64,000 bases of DNA from Pisolithus tinctorius (GCA_024663395.1 JANFAH010000091.1:107489-171488); one strand, 5' to 3'. Counted from the stretch's first letter, positions 10,769 through 22,788 are shown. Numbers and translations are program-made. The notes: generated by a model from the letters alone, not told the origin.

Positions 10769-13700
10769 TCACCGGTTCTCTCCAAGTGTTACGATTGTCA
10801 TGGCCACCAAATTCTTGATCCAGTCTAAGTCAACGAGCGATGGGAGCAGCGATTCTTGCTCTTGATACTCTCTGAGTTCCCATAAGTGAACACCTAGAGT
10901 AGAACTTAAGACAGTCAGTGAGGGTTATGATGGGTCATAGAAATGAACTTACAATTTGTCCCAGATCATCACTCAGTTCCCCTCATATGGCTTGAACCAT
11001 CGCATCTGGGCCAACCACAGGCTATGTTTACCATCGAGCAGGTGTTGATCAACCTGAAAAATCTCAAGAATTTCGCCATATACGTGGATGGGTAGTTGAC
11101 CTGGTATCATGACATGAACGAGTGATGACGAGTGTGTCCTGATTGCTTTCGAAGCATGAATTCACTTGCCTTCGATTATAACATAGTTGTAGAATAGTCC
11201 TTTGTGGTTGAGGGGAATGCTGTTGTGTGAGGTTGGTTGTTCGTGTTGACAGTGCACAGGTGAATGTGGAAAGCGAGTGTTCAGAGTGTGAGCGAGTAAA
11301 CGATAGGTTTCGGATGAGAAGTTATTCTCATGATGGCGAGGACTTAGGGCATAAGCCATCCCTATTGTGCAACACACAGTCATAGCGGTCAATTAATCGT
11401 ATATATGAGTGAACATAACCATACCATCCATGCTGATTTCGTCGAGTTCCTGAGAGAGGGCCACAAGCCCAGCAATGGTGCCATGCTCTTCATGTGTGAC
11501 CTTCTGCATGATTCGGGCGGCCTCCGATCGCAGCGACTTTGCTGGGTTGGTATGCATTGTGTATATCTGGTTATATACTCAGTAGGATAGCGAGTGCTTA
11601 AGCAATTGGACTTACGACTCTGGAAGTCTCACAAGTTCTGTGAAACTCTTTAAAAAATGTGGATTCAAGTTCGCCATTTGCATGGTTGTTGGCTTTGAAG
11701 GACTTCAAGATCTTGTTAAGGCATTCAAAAAGGAACGTCCAGAAGTTGTGAAGAGGACCAAAGTTGCAGGCGCAGTCACCAACGTGTGTCGCATAATGGT
11801 GATTTGGTTTCATGACAGCAGACCCATAAAGCTGCAGAGGTCTGTGAGGCTTGGAGTCGGTGCTGTGTAGCAGTGACAGACCTTAATCAAATCTCTACTG
11901 TACTCCTGTAGTAAGTCATCGGCGGTGTCGATGTCATGGTTGGTGATGGTATGCTTGATGAGGATACGAATGGCCATGGACAACTTAAGGAAGTTTGCTG
12001 GTTCCTTGGGGTGGAGACATAGTCACTTGTCTTCAGGCATCTGCAGATCATTGGGTAGCTGTTCGATGTGATCGCCTGGTGGGGGAGGCAGCCCATGCAA
12101 TTGACCTTCAGGTAGGTCTTGGATGTCTTGAGAGCTTGCCTTTCGCTTTTTCGACACCTAGCAAAGCACAAGTCTGAAACAACAGATATTTAGAGATAAA
12201 ATACTCACTTTTGCTGCTCCAGCCTGCTGTGCCTTCTCTGCTTGCTTCGCTGCTGCCTGTTGGAGTTTTTCGCATTGTTTCGCCTCAGTGATGGTGATCT
12301 TCTCCTGGGCAATCCAGGCTTTTTCGGTCTCGTAGGCCTCCTTTCCACATTTCTTGGCTTCTGCTAGAGATACCTTATTATTTGCTTTGCGAGTCACCTC
12401 CTGTTGTTTCTCTGTCTCAGCCCTCTCAATCACAGCGATGCGGTGGGAAGAAGCCTTGTCCGAGGCGTTGCTTGGCAAGAATGTGCTCCATATCTGTGGT
12501 ATCTAAGTCAAGGCAGGTAAGGTTAGTTGTGAGTGCTGTGAGTCAGCTGAACACATATGATGATGGGACTGTAGACAGTTGCGAGAAGCAACCACTGGTC
12601 AGCTGTCAAAGACCCACCGGCAGGGGTCCCAATGTCTGTTGGCAGCTTGCTGCATGACCCTGGGATGATAAACTACAACATTTTGATTGGTTGGTATATG
12701 AAATGATGAGAGGGAGGGAGGGATGTACATCTGCGAGCATGCTATGCAACATGCCTAATTCATGATTTGGTCGTAGTATCTTGCCTTGAACCCATATGTG
12801 GTAGAAGTGCATCTTCACGAGACCTGAGATTAATGGAAGAGACATTCAGCATGGCAGGGAACAGGCATGATGGATGACTCACCTAAGAACAAGTTATGCA
12901 TGGGATCTATGACAACTTGTTTGACCAAATCGAAGTATGGGAGATGAGAGAGTTGTGAATAGTGTGTTGCAAAATCTTTGACAAAAATCTTCTGCGCATT
13001 GGGAGACAGGAGGTTGCGATATTCCTCGCCTAAACAGCATTGCTCTACGTTCGTCTGTGGGGGATGAGCTGGTCTTGGTATTAAGAAAAAGTTTAACAGT
13101 CAGCGTGTAATGATGCACCTCCTTTCTGGAAAGCATTCACATTTCCCTTGTCTGTCGAGCATATCCAGCAACACGTGCAGTAATAATTGTGTGAGTGCGA
13201 CGCAAAACCACCTATCTTATGCACTGCAGGCTTGTCACACACAACCGCAACCAATGTGACACGAACGAGGTGACCTATTATGGTTGAGTAGATCTATGTA
13301 CAAAAAGAGATAGTCTCACCTTCTGGTTGGGATTCCATGGGTATCTTGATGCCATATTTCCAGAGCCCCAGTAAGTCGGAGATGATAGGTCGAAGGAAAC
13401 ATTGTACTTGGTCTGGTGTTTGCTCTTTAGGTCCTGGCATGATGCTCGTACACATGAGATTCACAGTCCGGTATCTGTATTTGGGAGGGAGGTTGCAAAT
13501 CGAGAAGGAGGTAGGGCACGATGAGTGAGATGGCACGATGTTACTTTGAATGTACGAAAACCTGTAGGGCTGGCGGGTGTTCAGTGTCAATTAGTTATGA
13601 GCCTATGAGATGAGTACGTACCAGTCAACACCAAGGTTAACTCCAAGGCATAGCTCATTATTGGGGCCATGTTGTTCATTCCAGTCATTTGAAAAAATAA

Positions 13701-14954
13701 CTTGCCATCAGGCCCTTTGAGCTTTGTGCGGCAGATACTGCCATCGAAGATGTCCATATAGATGCCAGGTGAGCATGACTTGCCTCGCCATCCATCAAGC
13801 ACATCCTCGATACCAGGAATCATGAGGATTGATGAAATCTGCTCGGATAGTGGGAGGTAGGGGTACTTGACGATAGGAGTCTTCAAAGCGTGTGCATTAC
13901 CCTGCAGGGTTTGCCCTGGAAGAAACAAATCAATGTTACAGGAAGTGCATGTATCATGACATAGCGGCGATGTGGCAGGCAGATAGACATCGCGACATGT
14001 CAGACAGACAGGTAGCGTGTGAACTGGTTTATCGACACTGAGGATGCAATTGCCGGAGTGGAGAGTTGTGAATGGAAGACTTGAGTTTGAGTTAAAGAAC
14101 AGAAGAAGTAGCGAGAATATAGCAAGCAGTGCGTTGCAAGCAATGCACGGGAGATGGAATTGGAGGTGGAGCCGTGATACGGTCGCATGAATGACTGCGA
14201 CATGGTCTGGAAATTCTGCGAGGTCGGCCCTGTCTGCTTGCACCTCCTCGTTGATAAAGAATGGATCTGGATCATCTTCGTCATGCATGAGGTGGGGAAG
14301 AGCTTCGTCAGTTGGGTCAGTTTGAGACTCATCATCTTCATTGGGATAGGACCAGGTGAAGCCGACATCATGGGGTACTTCTAGCTGACCATCGTCATAT
14401 ACAGAGTTTTGCTCGTCAAGGACCTGATCTCTGATCTGTCACAGCTGACGCTCGAGAGCACATTGTTCTGGGTCAGATGGGAGATGATAAGCAGCAAAAG
14501 ATGTTAGAGGTCAAGAGGTAGTAGACATCCACATGTTGTACTCCTGAAAATAGTCGACCGCCGAAAGGAGCACCTCTGGACTGTGAAAATTGGGACCCAG
14601 GTTGGGTAGATTGCTGCCAAATGTCAGAATATTGAGGTCCTCGCCAGTTAAAGTACTGTGGTCAAGCATCTCCTGCTCGACAGGACTAGTTGAGGAATGT
14701 GGGGGGTCAGAGAAAACAATGTTAGCAGAGAGAAGTGGAGGGGGGGAGCATATAGGGTGCGGAAACATTCGTGAGACAGACCCGTGGTCTTTATAGGTTG
14801 AAGGAACAATATGGAGGCCTGCCACACGCAGCTGGGTCTTCGATGCCTTGGTAGCTTTACAGAGATCAGCACATTCATGGGCAAAGGCAATGTGGGCAGG
14901 GACTAGAGCCCCACAGCATCCTTTGGACTTGCAATGGCACTGCTGGAACCCCAT
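10769..14954 (-). CDS. Tnp2-like (CACTA-type) transposase gene, spliced and probably damaged
   Basis: The proposed start at 14954 gives a Cys/His-rich N-terminus (MGFQQCHCKSKGCCGALVPA), as in fungal Tnp2-type proteins. Next come the helical block LHLQFHLPCIACNALLAIF (about 14150) and a C-x2-C pair (CLTCRDVY.. CTSCNIDLF, about 13960). Further blocks are EQISSILMIPGIEDVLDGWRG, DIFDGSICRTKLKGPDGKLF, KIPMESQPEG, WVQGKILRPNHELGMLH (about 12780) and MKPNHHYATHVGDC (about 11810). After these come GPLHNFWTFLFE and a C-terminal domain (YNVI-type block at about 11170, then LLPSLVDLDWIKNLV). Several introns separate the blocks. The transposase would cut and move the surrounding element in the nucleus. 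In-frame stops (for example near 11400 and 11820) suggest decay, though some may lie in introns I did not resolve. Confidence 0.65.
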
Positions 14955-15108
14955 CGAGGCAATAGCTTGATCGATGTGGGCGATGTACCATAGCGGGTGC
15001 AGGTGCAGATGGGCGGGAACGGGATCTCACGTGGACAAAAAAAAAGATCACATGCATGCTGGTTATACAACTCGCGAAGGCAAATTTCTACATACAAAGA
15101 TGAAGGTA

Positions 15109-15457
15109 CTACTTGCGAGAGCATTTGGTGGGGGGGGTGCTAGTATCAGCGAAGATCAGCTTGTAATGTTCCTGCCTGGCTATGAGGTTCTCCCTTATCT
15201 GAGCCCACCTGTCCTAGGTAAGGTAATAACATGAGTACATAATGACAGAAAATGAAAAAAAAAAAGAAAACATACATGGAGGAACTGTGTGCTGATGCTA
15301 CCAATATCCTCAGATTCAGCAAAGCTATCAGGTGTGAAGCTATGCTTGAGGGGACAGTGAGGACCACAAGCAGATACAGCGGAGACAGGTAATTCTGAAG
15401 CGACTTCCTAAAAGATGACATCAGTAAAGCGAGGAACAGTCCATTAGAACTTACCGC
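15109..15457 (-). CDS. Gene X, 3' exons (interrupted gene of the Tnp2-like transposon)
   Basis: This is the last part of a minus-strand spliced gene whose other pieces lie at 22641-22788 and 32351-33007. The donor GTAAGT is at the junction with the LTR insertion. The acceptor TTTTAG ends at 15408 and the exon runs from 15407 (EVASELPVSAVSACGP). The next intron (GTATGT..CCTAG) ends about 15196, and the final exon DRWAQIRENLIARQEHYKL ends at stop 15109-15111. The phases of these last exons agree with each other. The transposase starts 155 bp downstream on the same strand. I do not recognise the protein. The insertion at 15458 separated these exons from the rest, so the gene is broken. Confidence 0.5.
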
Positions 15458-15917
15458 TGTAGGAATAGGTAAAATAGATGTACCTATAATGGTAATAGTC
15501 AGTAATGGGCGAGTTTAGTGCTCGACCCAAAAGGGAGGTTCTCTCTGGAGAAAGAAGTGTAGTAAAAAGTAAAAAATGCGAACTAGAAAAAAGATACTTA
15601 GCTGTGCCTGTCTAATACTCTTGCCAGTCCTCCTGGCACTTTGGGTACTCCCCAAAGTAATAAATCTAACTTCGAAAACTCACTGAAATGCAAGACTAAA
15701 TCACCCTACTACTGAGGGCCTGTGACATGTACTGGTTGTTTTGGTAAACTGAACTCGCGCAAACACAGCACACGCGCTTAGTCAGCGATGTGGCTGCTCA
15801 TCACCAAGTCCAGGGGTACAAACACAAAAACAAAGGCAAGAAATAAAACAAGTCCTTCCACCCCTAAACTCCTGACCAAGACGGATTCTCCTAGGGAACT
15901 TGAACTCATTCCCTACA
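15458..15917 (-). repeat. LTR3, 3' LTR of the Gag-only element
   Basis: 460 bp, TGTAGG to CCCTACA as read on the plus strand, paired with 22182-22640. Differences from its partner cluster at CG sites (for example gcgcaaac against gtgcaaac) plus one inserted G near 15896. Confidence 0.85.
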
Positions 15918-16326
15918 TCCGAGGGGTGGTTTAGAATTCGACTGTCCTCGGTTGCTCTCCTCCTCGCATGAACATCCTCATCCTCGCATCTGCTTCCCTC
16001 AACCTCACCACATATCCTCATGCCCTTCAAACACAACTCTTCGCCCCTAACCTCCTCACTACTCGAACATGACCCCCTTCCTTCCCAAAACACACTCCTG
16101 ATCTCGCTGAACAACCCTCTTCATCCTCAAAACCTTTCACCCTCGAACACAACCCTTTCCACCTACAGAGCGCCACCTGGCCTCTCGAACACACACCCTG
16201 CCTCTCGAACACTCCCCTCAAGGCCCAAACCTCGAACCAAAAGACAACGGAGATAATCTCCAGGCAAGCGAACAAGTGAGTAATAAATCGAGTGCAGAGC
16301 GAGTCAATGACAGCTCTTCGAGGCAC

Positions 16327-17138
16327 TGTCAAGTCGGACAACACCCCTGGCTCCTTCTTAGGGCGGAGTTGGAGCGGGTTGGGCTGCGGAGTACAGCGGT
16401 CAAAGTCCGAAGCGAATCCGACCACTGGGTGGCGAGATATTCAACGAACAGTGAGCGGAGGGGTATGAAGGGAAGTTTCAGAGGCTGAGGTCAGAGTCGG
16501 AGCCGGAGGTAGAGGTCGGAGGTCGGATGAGAGGGCGTTGGGTTCAGCTAGTGCGCTGCCCCCTTGCGCGAGCTCAGCCCTCGTATTTCAGAGGTGGAGC
16601 GGACTCAGAGGAAGTGGAGACGAAACTCCGGAGGGGACTGAGAGGGAGTCGAAGGTGGGGACTTTATTGATATTTGTACTGATTACATCGGAGTACTACG
16701 TGGCCTTATATACGATGTAGGTCAAGGGCGGTGCAGTACAGAATGTAAACCAATAAGTGTATAGTGGGTTAGAGTCCTTCCGACACAAGGGATAGAGGGT
16801 AGGGATGACGGGGACCTTAAATGAGACAAGGAAACTACTACAACGAGGAAGAGAGGGTAAATACCAAAGGAGCAGAAGAATGGAGGAAAACCGACACGAG
16901 GCGGAACCCTATCTAGAATGCAGGGCTGCAAGTCTGACAGCCCACGTGACCAACCTTAGGGCGGAGTTGAGCGGAGTTGGTCAGAACATGGACAGGGGAC
17001 CTCGGAGAGGTGTGGAGATGTGTCGGGAGGGTCGGAGGAGCGCGGGAACACGTCGGAGGAGGGCGGAGAAGCGCGGGAACATGTCGGAAGAAGGTGGAGT
17101 AGGTGTTAGGGGCTTACGCTGGTGTCATGGTCATGACA
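16327..17138. mobile_element. Solo LTR, diverged relative of LTR1 (TSD GGCAC)
   Basis: It begins TGTCAAGTCGG and ends GGTCATGACA and is flanked on both sides by GGCAC (16322-16326 and 17139-17143). The middle shares recognisable blocks with LTR1, such as the segment around ccctcgtatttcagaggtgg and a TATA-like ccttatatacg near 16703. It is rich in cggag and keeps many CG sites. It is nested in the Gag-only element, so it is younger than that insertion. Confidence 0.85.
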
Positions 17139-17779
17139 GGCACAGTCTTTGTGCAAAACAGTAACAGAGTGTAATGCAGCTCAGCGGCTGGTACAGTGGA
17201 TGCTGGCCCTCTACGAGGCAGCTCGAAGACGTATATATGTACCTAAAACAAATCTCGATCAGTCGTGTATTTACTATCCTTATATGCATATGTGCTCTCG
17301 ACTACTGCTCGTCCTTAAGATGATTTAGCACCAAGAAAAAAAACAATGGAACTCGAAACTATAAGTTGGGGTGAGTAGAACCACCCGAAGGTTAGCACGA
17401 CTCGGTTGAATGACGTTGCTCGAAGCAAAACTCATTTTAAAGAAAACTATATATCGACATGCTCACCGGGACTCTCACTACATTGTCCTCTTCATTTTCA
17501 TACCCTCGACTCTCCGTGCATGCGTATGCTTGACTCCTCGTACCTCGTCTGGCACTTTGCCTGGTGGCCGAAGCCCTGTGCTAAGTGTCGCTGAGCGACC
17601 TCGAGTTGCCCATCTTCGTTCGCCATTATCTCGACCCTAGATACAAAGTATTTTGGCGTAGTATACGTTCAAATCATAATAAAAGATATCACCTTAAGTC
17701 TGTACATTCTCGCGTCTCCTTCGTTGATAGGTCTTCGACTCCGACGGGTGCAGGCACTAAGTTCACTCGAAGGTTCATT

Positions 17780-20165
17780 GATACTCTGTAAAAATTCGCG
17801 TTCCCTAAAATGCAGTAGCTGTAAGCAAAACGGTCTAAGGAAACAACTAAAACTTGGGCTGTGGAGCCCACTCGGTGTGGTCTCGATACTCTTTGCATGT
17901 TGTGTATCCCGTTTGCAACTTCAAACCTCACCTTCGTGTTGCTATTCGTGCTAAGTCTTGTGTGCAAGTCCACCGAGTCGCTTCGAGCTTGTTTCTTGTG
18001 GCACTTCGTGGCCATCGTACTTGCAGTGCTGTAAGTTGATGCATTCTTTCTTCCAAGTCGTCATTCACTCTAGAATAATGTACTTGTAAGTAAAAAGTTG
18101 CGCGACTAAAATAGAAACTCAGGCCGTCGTGCTCGGTGCCCATGTCTGTCGGATCTCGTATCTCCGAGGACCGCTGCTGTAGGCTGAGCTGTAGTCGTCG
18201 CGCCAGTCTTGCTGTACACCCGCACGACATCTGCTCGTAGATCGTCGTAGGCTCTCGCATCACAACCCCTGCTTGTCGTAGATAACTGTCTTCCCTGGAA
18301 CAACGAAGATGTAAGTGAAACATCCTAAAATCAAAACAGAACTCCGAGCGTTCGAGCTCGGTGGTCTCTATCATGCATCGTTGCCTTCTGACGATTGTTC
18401 CTGCCTCGCATAGCCTTCGATCTATATCAAATGTCGTTGTTGTTGCTCTTGTCGTACTTCCGTTCAATCTTCGGTCGTTAGTTCGTCCTAGATTCTTGAA
18501 TCGCGACTGCTGTTCGACGTAGACACTCGTCTTCCCTGGCAGTCTCTGTCGTGCCCCATTTCCTTCGGATGGCTTTTCTTGCCTCGTGCGGCCTTTGATC
18601 TGTGTTAAAAGCTGTTATTGTCGCCAGTAAGTGTCGCTCCTCCTCTTCGCCTTCACCCTCGAATGGCTCCTTCTCTTCTTCAATCTCGCACTGTGACATT
18701 AGCGCTCCTTCCCTCGGGTACTGTACCTGTTCTCCCCACTTGTCATAACCTTCAACCGTACTGATCTTGCATATCCATTCTGTATCCTGAGTCCTGTCGA
18801 CATGTAGTACTTGCACCATGCTACTCTTGCCTTCGTTCGGAGCTCCTGTCGCCACCTGTAGTCATTCGTACTTCCTTCGTACTTCGAAATGCGACCCTCC
18901 TTGTCTGTAGTTATCGCGTACTCTAGAAGAACGTAGCTGTGAGCAAAATAATACGAAATAAAGGCAAAATCTTGAGCCGTCGAGTGCAGCACTCAAGATC
19001 CTTTTGGCTATCTCCCCATTGAGGGACTTTTCTTGCCTCAGTACGCCATCAATCGATGTCAAAACCCAGTAGTGTCGTATTTAGATCGCTCAGGTGTTGC
19101 CGCATGTGCTGCGCGACTGCGTGAAACACTTCGTCGGGTGCCTTATCACTTCGTCCTGCTCGCCCACCCCACTCGTAGTAGCTCGGTCATACTGCATCAC
19201 ATATCTTCTCCTTGATGGTTCGCTGCCTTTCCTCGTAGATTGTCATAGCTCCTCGCATTGCGGCAGCTTGGATGTTGCTTGGATGTCGTCTCGTATATCC
19301 ATTCTTCCTAGAATAGAGTAGACATAAGTAAAGCGATCCGAAATCAAAACAAACCAATGAGCCATCGAGCTCAGTGTCCACGCTCCTCGCGCCTTGTCTC
19401 CATAAAATGACTATTTTCTTCGTGCAGCCTTCGGTCGGCATCAAGTGCCATCGTCGCCGCCACTCGTGCCTGAGTCGATACCACCATCGGTCGTTCGCAG
19501 CCTTGTCTCAATTGCCCGTTTTCCCTAGAGTAGCATAGTTGTAAGTAAAACATTCTGAAATCAAAACAAAACCCTGGGCTGTAATGCTCAATATCTGTGT
19601 TCATCGCGCCCTGTTACCATCGGACGGCTCTTCTGGTCTCGCACGGCCTTTGTTCCGCGCTAAGTAGGGTCGTCGTTGTTCTTTGTATCACGATTGTTTG
19701 GATTTCCTTCAGTCTTTGTCGTCTATACCCATTTCCCTAGTGTAGAAACGCTGTAAGTAAGATGCTGTGGAATCGAAACAAAACCTTGGGCCGTCGAGCC
19801 CAGTACATGTGCTCGTCGCGCCTTGTCTCCATAGAACGGCGCATCCAATCTTGCCTGGCCGCTGATCCACACTCAGTGCAATTGTCGTCGTCGCTGCTTG
19901 TATTGCGATCATTGGTGTTCGTCATAGATAGTTACCTTCCCTGGAATAGCATAGATGTAAGTAAGGCGTCTCGAAATCAAAACGTACCTCTGAGCCATCG
20001 ACCTCAGTATCCATGCTCGTCGCGCATCGTTCCCATTGGACGGCACCTCCAACCTCGTATGGCCATTTATCTGCGCTAAGTAGGGTCGTCGTCGTCGTTG
20101 CTGTCGCTCGGGTTGCTACCATTGTCGTCCTTGCTGCTGTCGCCGTCGCTCGTAGTCACAGTAAC
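17780..20165 (-). repeat. Diverged tandem repeats (about 205-265 bp units) inside the Gag-only element
   Basis: Units recur with a shared core resembling tagaatagcatagatgtaa, then gtaaaac..gaaatcaaaac..gagctcagt. The gtaagt-like site appears near 17821, 18086, 18311, 18939, 19324, 19541, 19753 and 19957, giving spacings of 204-265 bp between close neighbours and longer gaps where units are incomplete. On the minus strand the core translates as a recurrent peptide of the form DGSxFCFDFxxxYLxLxYSRE, seen in at least six short open frames. No long frame crosses units. It may be a worn peptide repeat or simply a nucleotide repeat; I cannot decide. Confidence 0.6.
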
Positions 20166-20503
20166 TTCCATACGGTACGCCACTCACCCCATTCTTCGTA
20201 TCCTGTGATCGCAGCGATCTTGTGTAGTCGGTCTATAACTCTAGAGTCGTCAGTATGTAGTGTTACTTGAGTGCGCGTGGCCACGACGTGCAGAGCGGTC
20301 ACGTGACTCCGCTTAGTCAACATCGCTGGACTTCCTCTACAAGTCCTAATACTGAGTGCACACATCGATTCTCTCGATGGATTCTTGAATAAAATATATA
20401 TTGCTGGCACCGCGCTGCTGTGGAACACTTCAAGTGCAAGGTCGTCCACCCTCGCCGCATGTTTCAACATTTCGATTTGCAAAACTTCATCCAGCGGCTT
20501 CCT

Positions 20504-21859
20504 TCATATGACAAGCCTTGATGGCTCCTCGACCTGAATTCTTCTCGCAATAACCTTCGACTCGATGTGATTCATGTGCTGTGGCGCTCTGTGTGAGTCA
20601 ATGACCTCTTTGTATGCCAACCTATCTGTTTCGGGACTGCCTGTGAGTGTTTCGAGCCCTTCGACTTCAACTCCTGTGGGCTTCAGGTGTTCTTCGAGCC
20701 TTTCGGCTTTGAATTCAAGCAGAATCTTTGACCTGAATGGGTCATTGGTTAACTGATGCATATTTCTGCTGACTGCAGGAATTCCGAGGCTGCTTCTTTC
20801 ACTGCCTTGACCTCTTAGGTAGGACTCCTGTAGTGACACACCAGTAGCCATCAGAGAAGCTCGATACAAACAAAATGAAAAACCCCTTTGTGTGTTGTAA
20901 TTCACCTCGAATTCAAATGGGACTTTTGTTGTGAGTGGTTCCTCCACCAATGCTGTTCCTACTCGCTCTAGTTCTACTGCTCCCTGTAACTCAGTAGTCA
21001 GTATTCTGTTCATACTCAAGGAAAACTCTCCTGTCTCAAAACAGGTTGCTGCAGCTGCTTCGACGAGCCTGCCAGGGCTTCGGTCTTCACTCTTTGTCTT
21101 CTCGGATGAACTCGGTGGCTGCGCGTGACTTGCTGAAACTAACTTCGGTACTTTCTCGCACTCTATGTATCCTGATAACTCTGTAGATCCCTGTATACTG
21201 GACGTCAGCGAGTCATGTGTAGCTGTAGGCAGAAAACACTTCATAGATAGATGTTGCTTGTCTGAACTTGATTCTGGGTCACTTCGTGGCTCATAGTAGT
21301 CTCCTGTGCTTGTTCGTGCTCGCTCTGAGTGAAATCCTTTGTGTAGTAGTCGTGTTGCTGTGTATGTTACTTGCTGCATGGGCCATGGATCGTCTGAGTG
21401 TCGCCGTCGATCGTCACGTTGCATTTTCCGAATGATTTCACGCCAGAATTCCTTGTCGAAGCCTTGTACATAGAGGTCTTCGAGCTCGTCAGCCTCGAGT
21501 TGCTTCAAAACCCGTAGAAACGTTGCTAAATCTAGAAAATAGAGTCTGTAGTTCATCAGTTCTTCCTCTGTACAAATTTCTCTTCTTGCTTGGCTGTCAA
21601 CAAGGCTGTAAAGGTCATTCCTCAAGTACTGTTGATCCATTTTCCGGGACCCAGGATACAAACACGCAATGGCCACCATGAATTCAGGCCAACTCAGCTG
21701 ATCTTCGATGAATTCATACCACAAGTCTGAGACTTCGCTGCTTGCATACCAGCAGACCCATTTCGCCCATTCTTGGTCATCGAAGCAATTCTCGCACTTG
21801 CAAAGACTTCGAACCTCTTCGAAATACCTAAAAAGGTCAGATGCACACCTGAGAACCAT
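20504..21859 (-). CDS. Gag-like protein of the LTR3 element (451 aa)
   Basis: An uninterrupted minus-strand frame starting near MVLRCASDLFRYFEEVRSL. Residues about 1-160 are helical and resemble the capsid-type Gag of basidiomycete gypsy elements: a YFEEV motif, W-x2-W-x2-Y (WAKWVCWY), LSWPEFMVAIACLYPGS, LVDSQARREICTEEEL and RVLKQLEADELEDLYVQGF. The DDPWPMQQV motif follows. The C-terminal half is Ser/Glu-rich with no known domain. I see no CCHC zinc knuckle. The true N-terminus probably lies in another frame just upstream (MPLRHSRDAPWF, about 21880), implying a small frameshift near 21860. Gag would package the element RNA; replication enzymes must come from another element. The assignment rests on the position 3' of a primer-site-like sequence and on the motif layout. 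Confidence 0.65.
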   Translation of the reverse strand: MVLRCASDLFRYFEEVRSLCKCENCFDDQEWAKWVCWYASSEVSDLWYEFIEDQLSWPEFMVAIACLYPGSRKMDQQYLRNDLYSLVDSQARREICTEEELMNYRLYFLDLATFLRVLKQLEADELEDLYVQGFDKEFWREIIRKMQRDDRRRHSDDPWPMQQVTYTATRLLHKGFHSERARTSTGDYYEPRSDPESSSDKQHLSMKCFLPTATHDSLTSSIQGSTELSGYIECEKVPKLVSASHAQPPSSSEKTKSEDRSPGRLVEAAAATCFETGEFSLSMNRILTTELQGAVELERVGTALVEEPLTTKVPFEFEVNYNTQRGFSFCLYRASLMATGVSLQESYLRGQGSERSSLGIPAVSRNMHQLTNDPFRSKILLEFKAERLEEHLKPTGVEVEGLETLTGSPETDRLAYKEVIDSHRAPQHMNHIESKVIARRIQVEEPSRLVI

Positions 21860-22181
21860 GGTGCATCCCTCGAATGCCTCAGTGGCATTCCCTCGAGATC
21901 TCTCGGCGCATTCTCACGGCTTCTTCGCAGAAATTCGACTATTAATTTGCCTTCGGACTTGCTTCTCGGCTCGAGGGATCTTTGACTTAGATACTTGCTC
22001 GACATTTGCTGCTCGAAAAATAACTCTGAAAATTTCCCGAACTCCTGAGTGTAGACTGTAACTATAACCGAGACTCTGAGTACTTAGCTTGTCCAACTCA
22101 ACCCAGCAAAACTTCGTTCGGTGATAAAACGGTGGCTTCTTTCCCCAAAATGGACAGAACCCCCTCACAGTGGGCTCCAGA

Positions 22182-22640
22182 TGTAGGAATAGGTAAAATA
22201 GATGTACCTATAATGGTAATAGTCAGTAATGGGCGAGTTTAGTGCTCGACCCAAAAGGGAGGTTCTCTCTGGAGAAAGAAGTGTAGTAAAAAGTAAAAAA
22301 TGCGAACTAGAAAAAAGATACTTAGCTGTGCCTGTCTAATACTCTTGCCAGTCCTCCTGGCACTTTGGGTACTCCCCAAAGTAATAAATCTAACTTCGAA
22401 AACTCACTGAAATGCAAGACTAAATCACCCTACTACTGAGGGCCTGTGACATGTACTGGTTGTTTTGGTAAACTGAACTCGTGCAAACACAGCACACACG
22501 CTTAGTCAGCGACGTGGCTGCTCATCACCAAGTCCAGGGGTACAAACACAAAAACAAAGGCAAGAAATAAAACAAGTCCTTCCACCCCTAAACTCCTGAC
22601 CAAGATGGATTCTCCTAGGAACTCGAACTCGTTCCCTACA
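22182..22640 (-). repeat. LTR3, 5' LTR of the Gag-only element
   Basis: 459 bp, partner of 15458-15917. It is followed on its plus side by the duplicated CCGC. Reading on the minus strand it is the upstream LTR and would hold the promoter. Confidence 0.85.
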
Positions 22641-22788
22641 CCGCGAGGAGCCTAGGGGTCCCTTCCTGACTTTCAGGCTCGGTCTCACTGTTATTGATGG
22701 CAGGGGCACAAGGCATGAGGGGCTCAGCACTTGTTGACTTGATATGGTTGTCACCAGGAGAAGCATTGCCTGCAACATCCTTGCAGGG
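22641..22788 (-). CDS. Gene X, middle exon
   Basis: An exon stranded between two insertions. The acceptor GATGTTGCAG ends at 22770 and the exon runs from 22769 to the donor at the LTR3 insertion point. The frame that fits the downstream exons reads NASPGDNHIKSTSAEP and ends TPRLLA. Bases 22784-22788 (CAGGG) are the target duplication of the palindromic element. Function unknown. Confidence 0.45.

Larger units (their letters stand above)
15458..22640 (-). mobile_element. LTR retroelement with Gag only (LTR3 family, TSD CCGC)
   Basis: Two direct LTRs (15458-15917 and 22182-22640) begin TGTAGG and end CCCTACA and are nearly identical; most differences are C/T or G/A. The flanks share CCGC (15454-15457 and 22641-22644), possibly ACCGC. 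Read on the minus strand, the 5' LTR is followed at once by TCTGGAGCCCACTGTGAG, the kind of tail where a primer-binding site is expected. The only recognisable protein is a Gag-like ORF. No protease, reverse transcriptase, RNase H or integrase motif was found in the remaining 5 kb, which is instead diverged tandem repeats plus a nested solo LTR. This is the layout of a non-autonomous TR-GAG-type element depending on enzymes from elsewhere. Confidence 0.8.

Noticed and set aside
14974..15234. 86-codon plus-strand ORF
   Set aside because: Antisense to spliced exons of gene X and the region before the transposase; no motif.
16027..17164. ORFs of 132 and 119 codons
   Set aside because: They cross the boundary of the nested solo LTR or lie in it; no conserved domain.
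22506..22778. 90-codon minus-strand ORF
   Set aside because: It crosses an LTR boundary and the TSD, joining gene X exon sequence to LTR3, so it cannot be an original gene.
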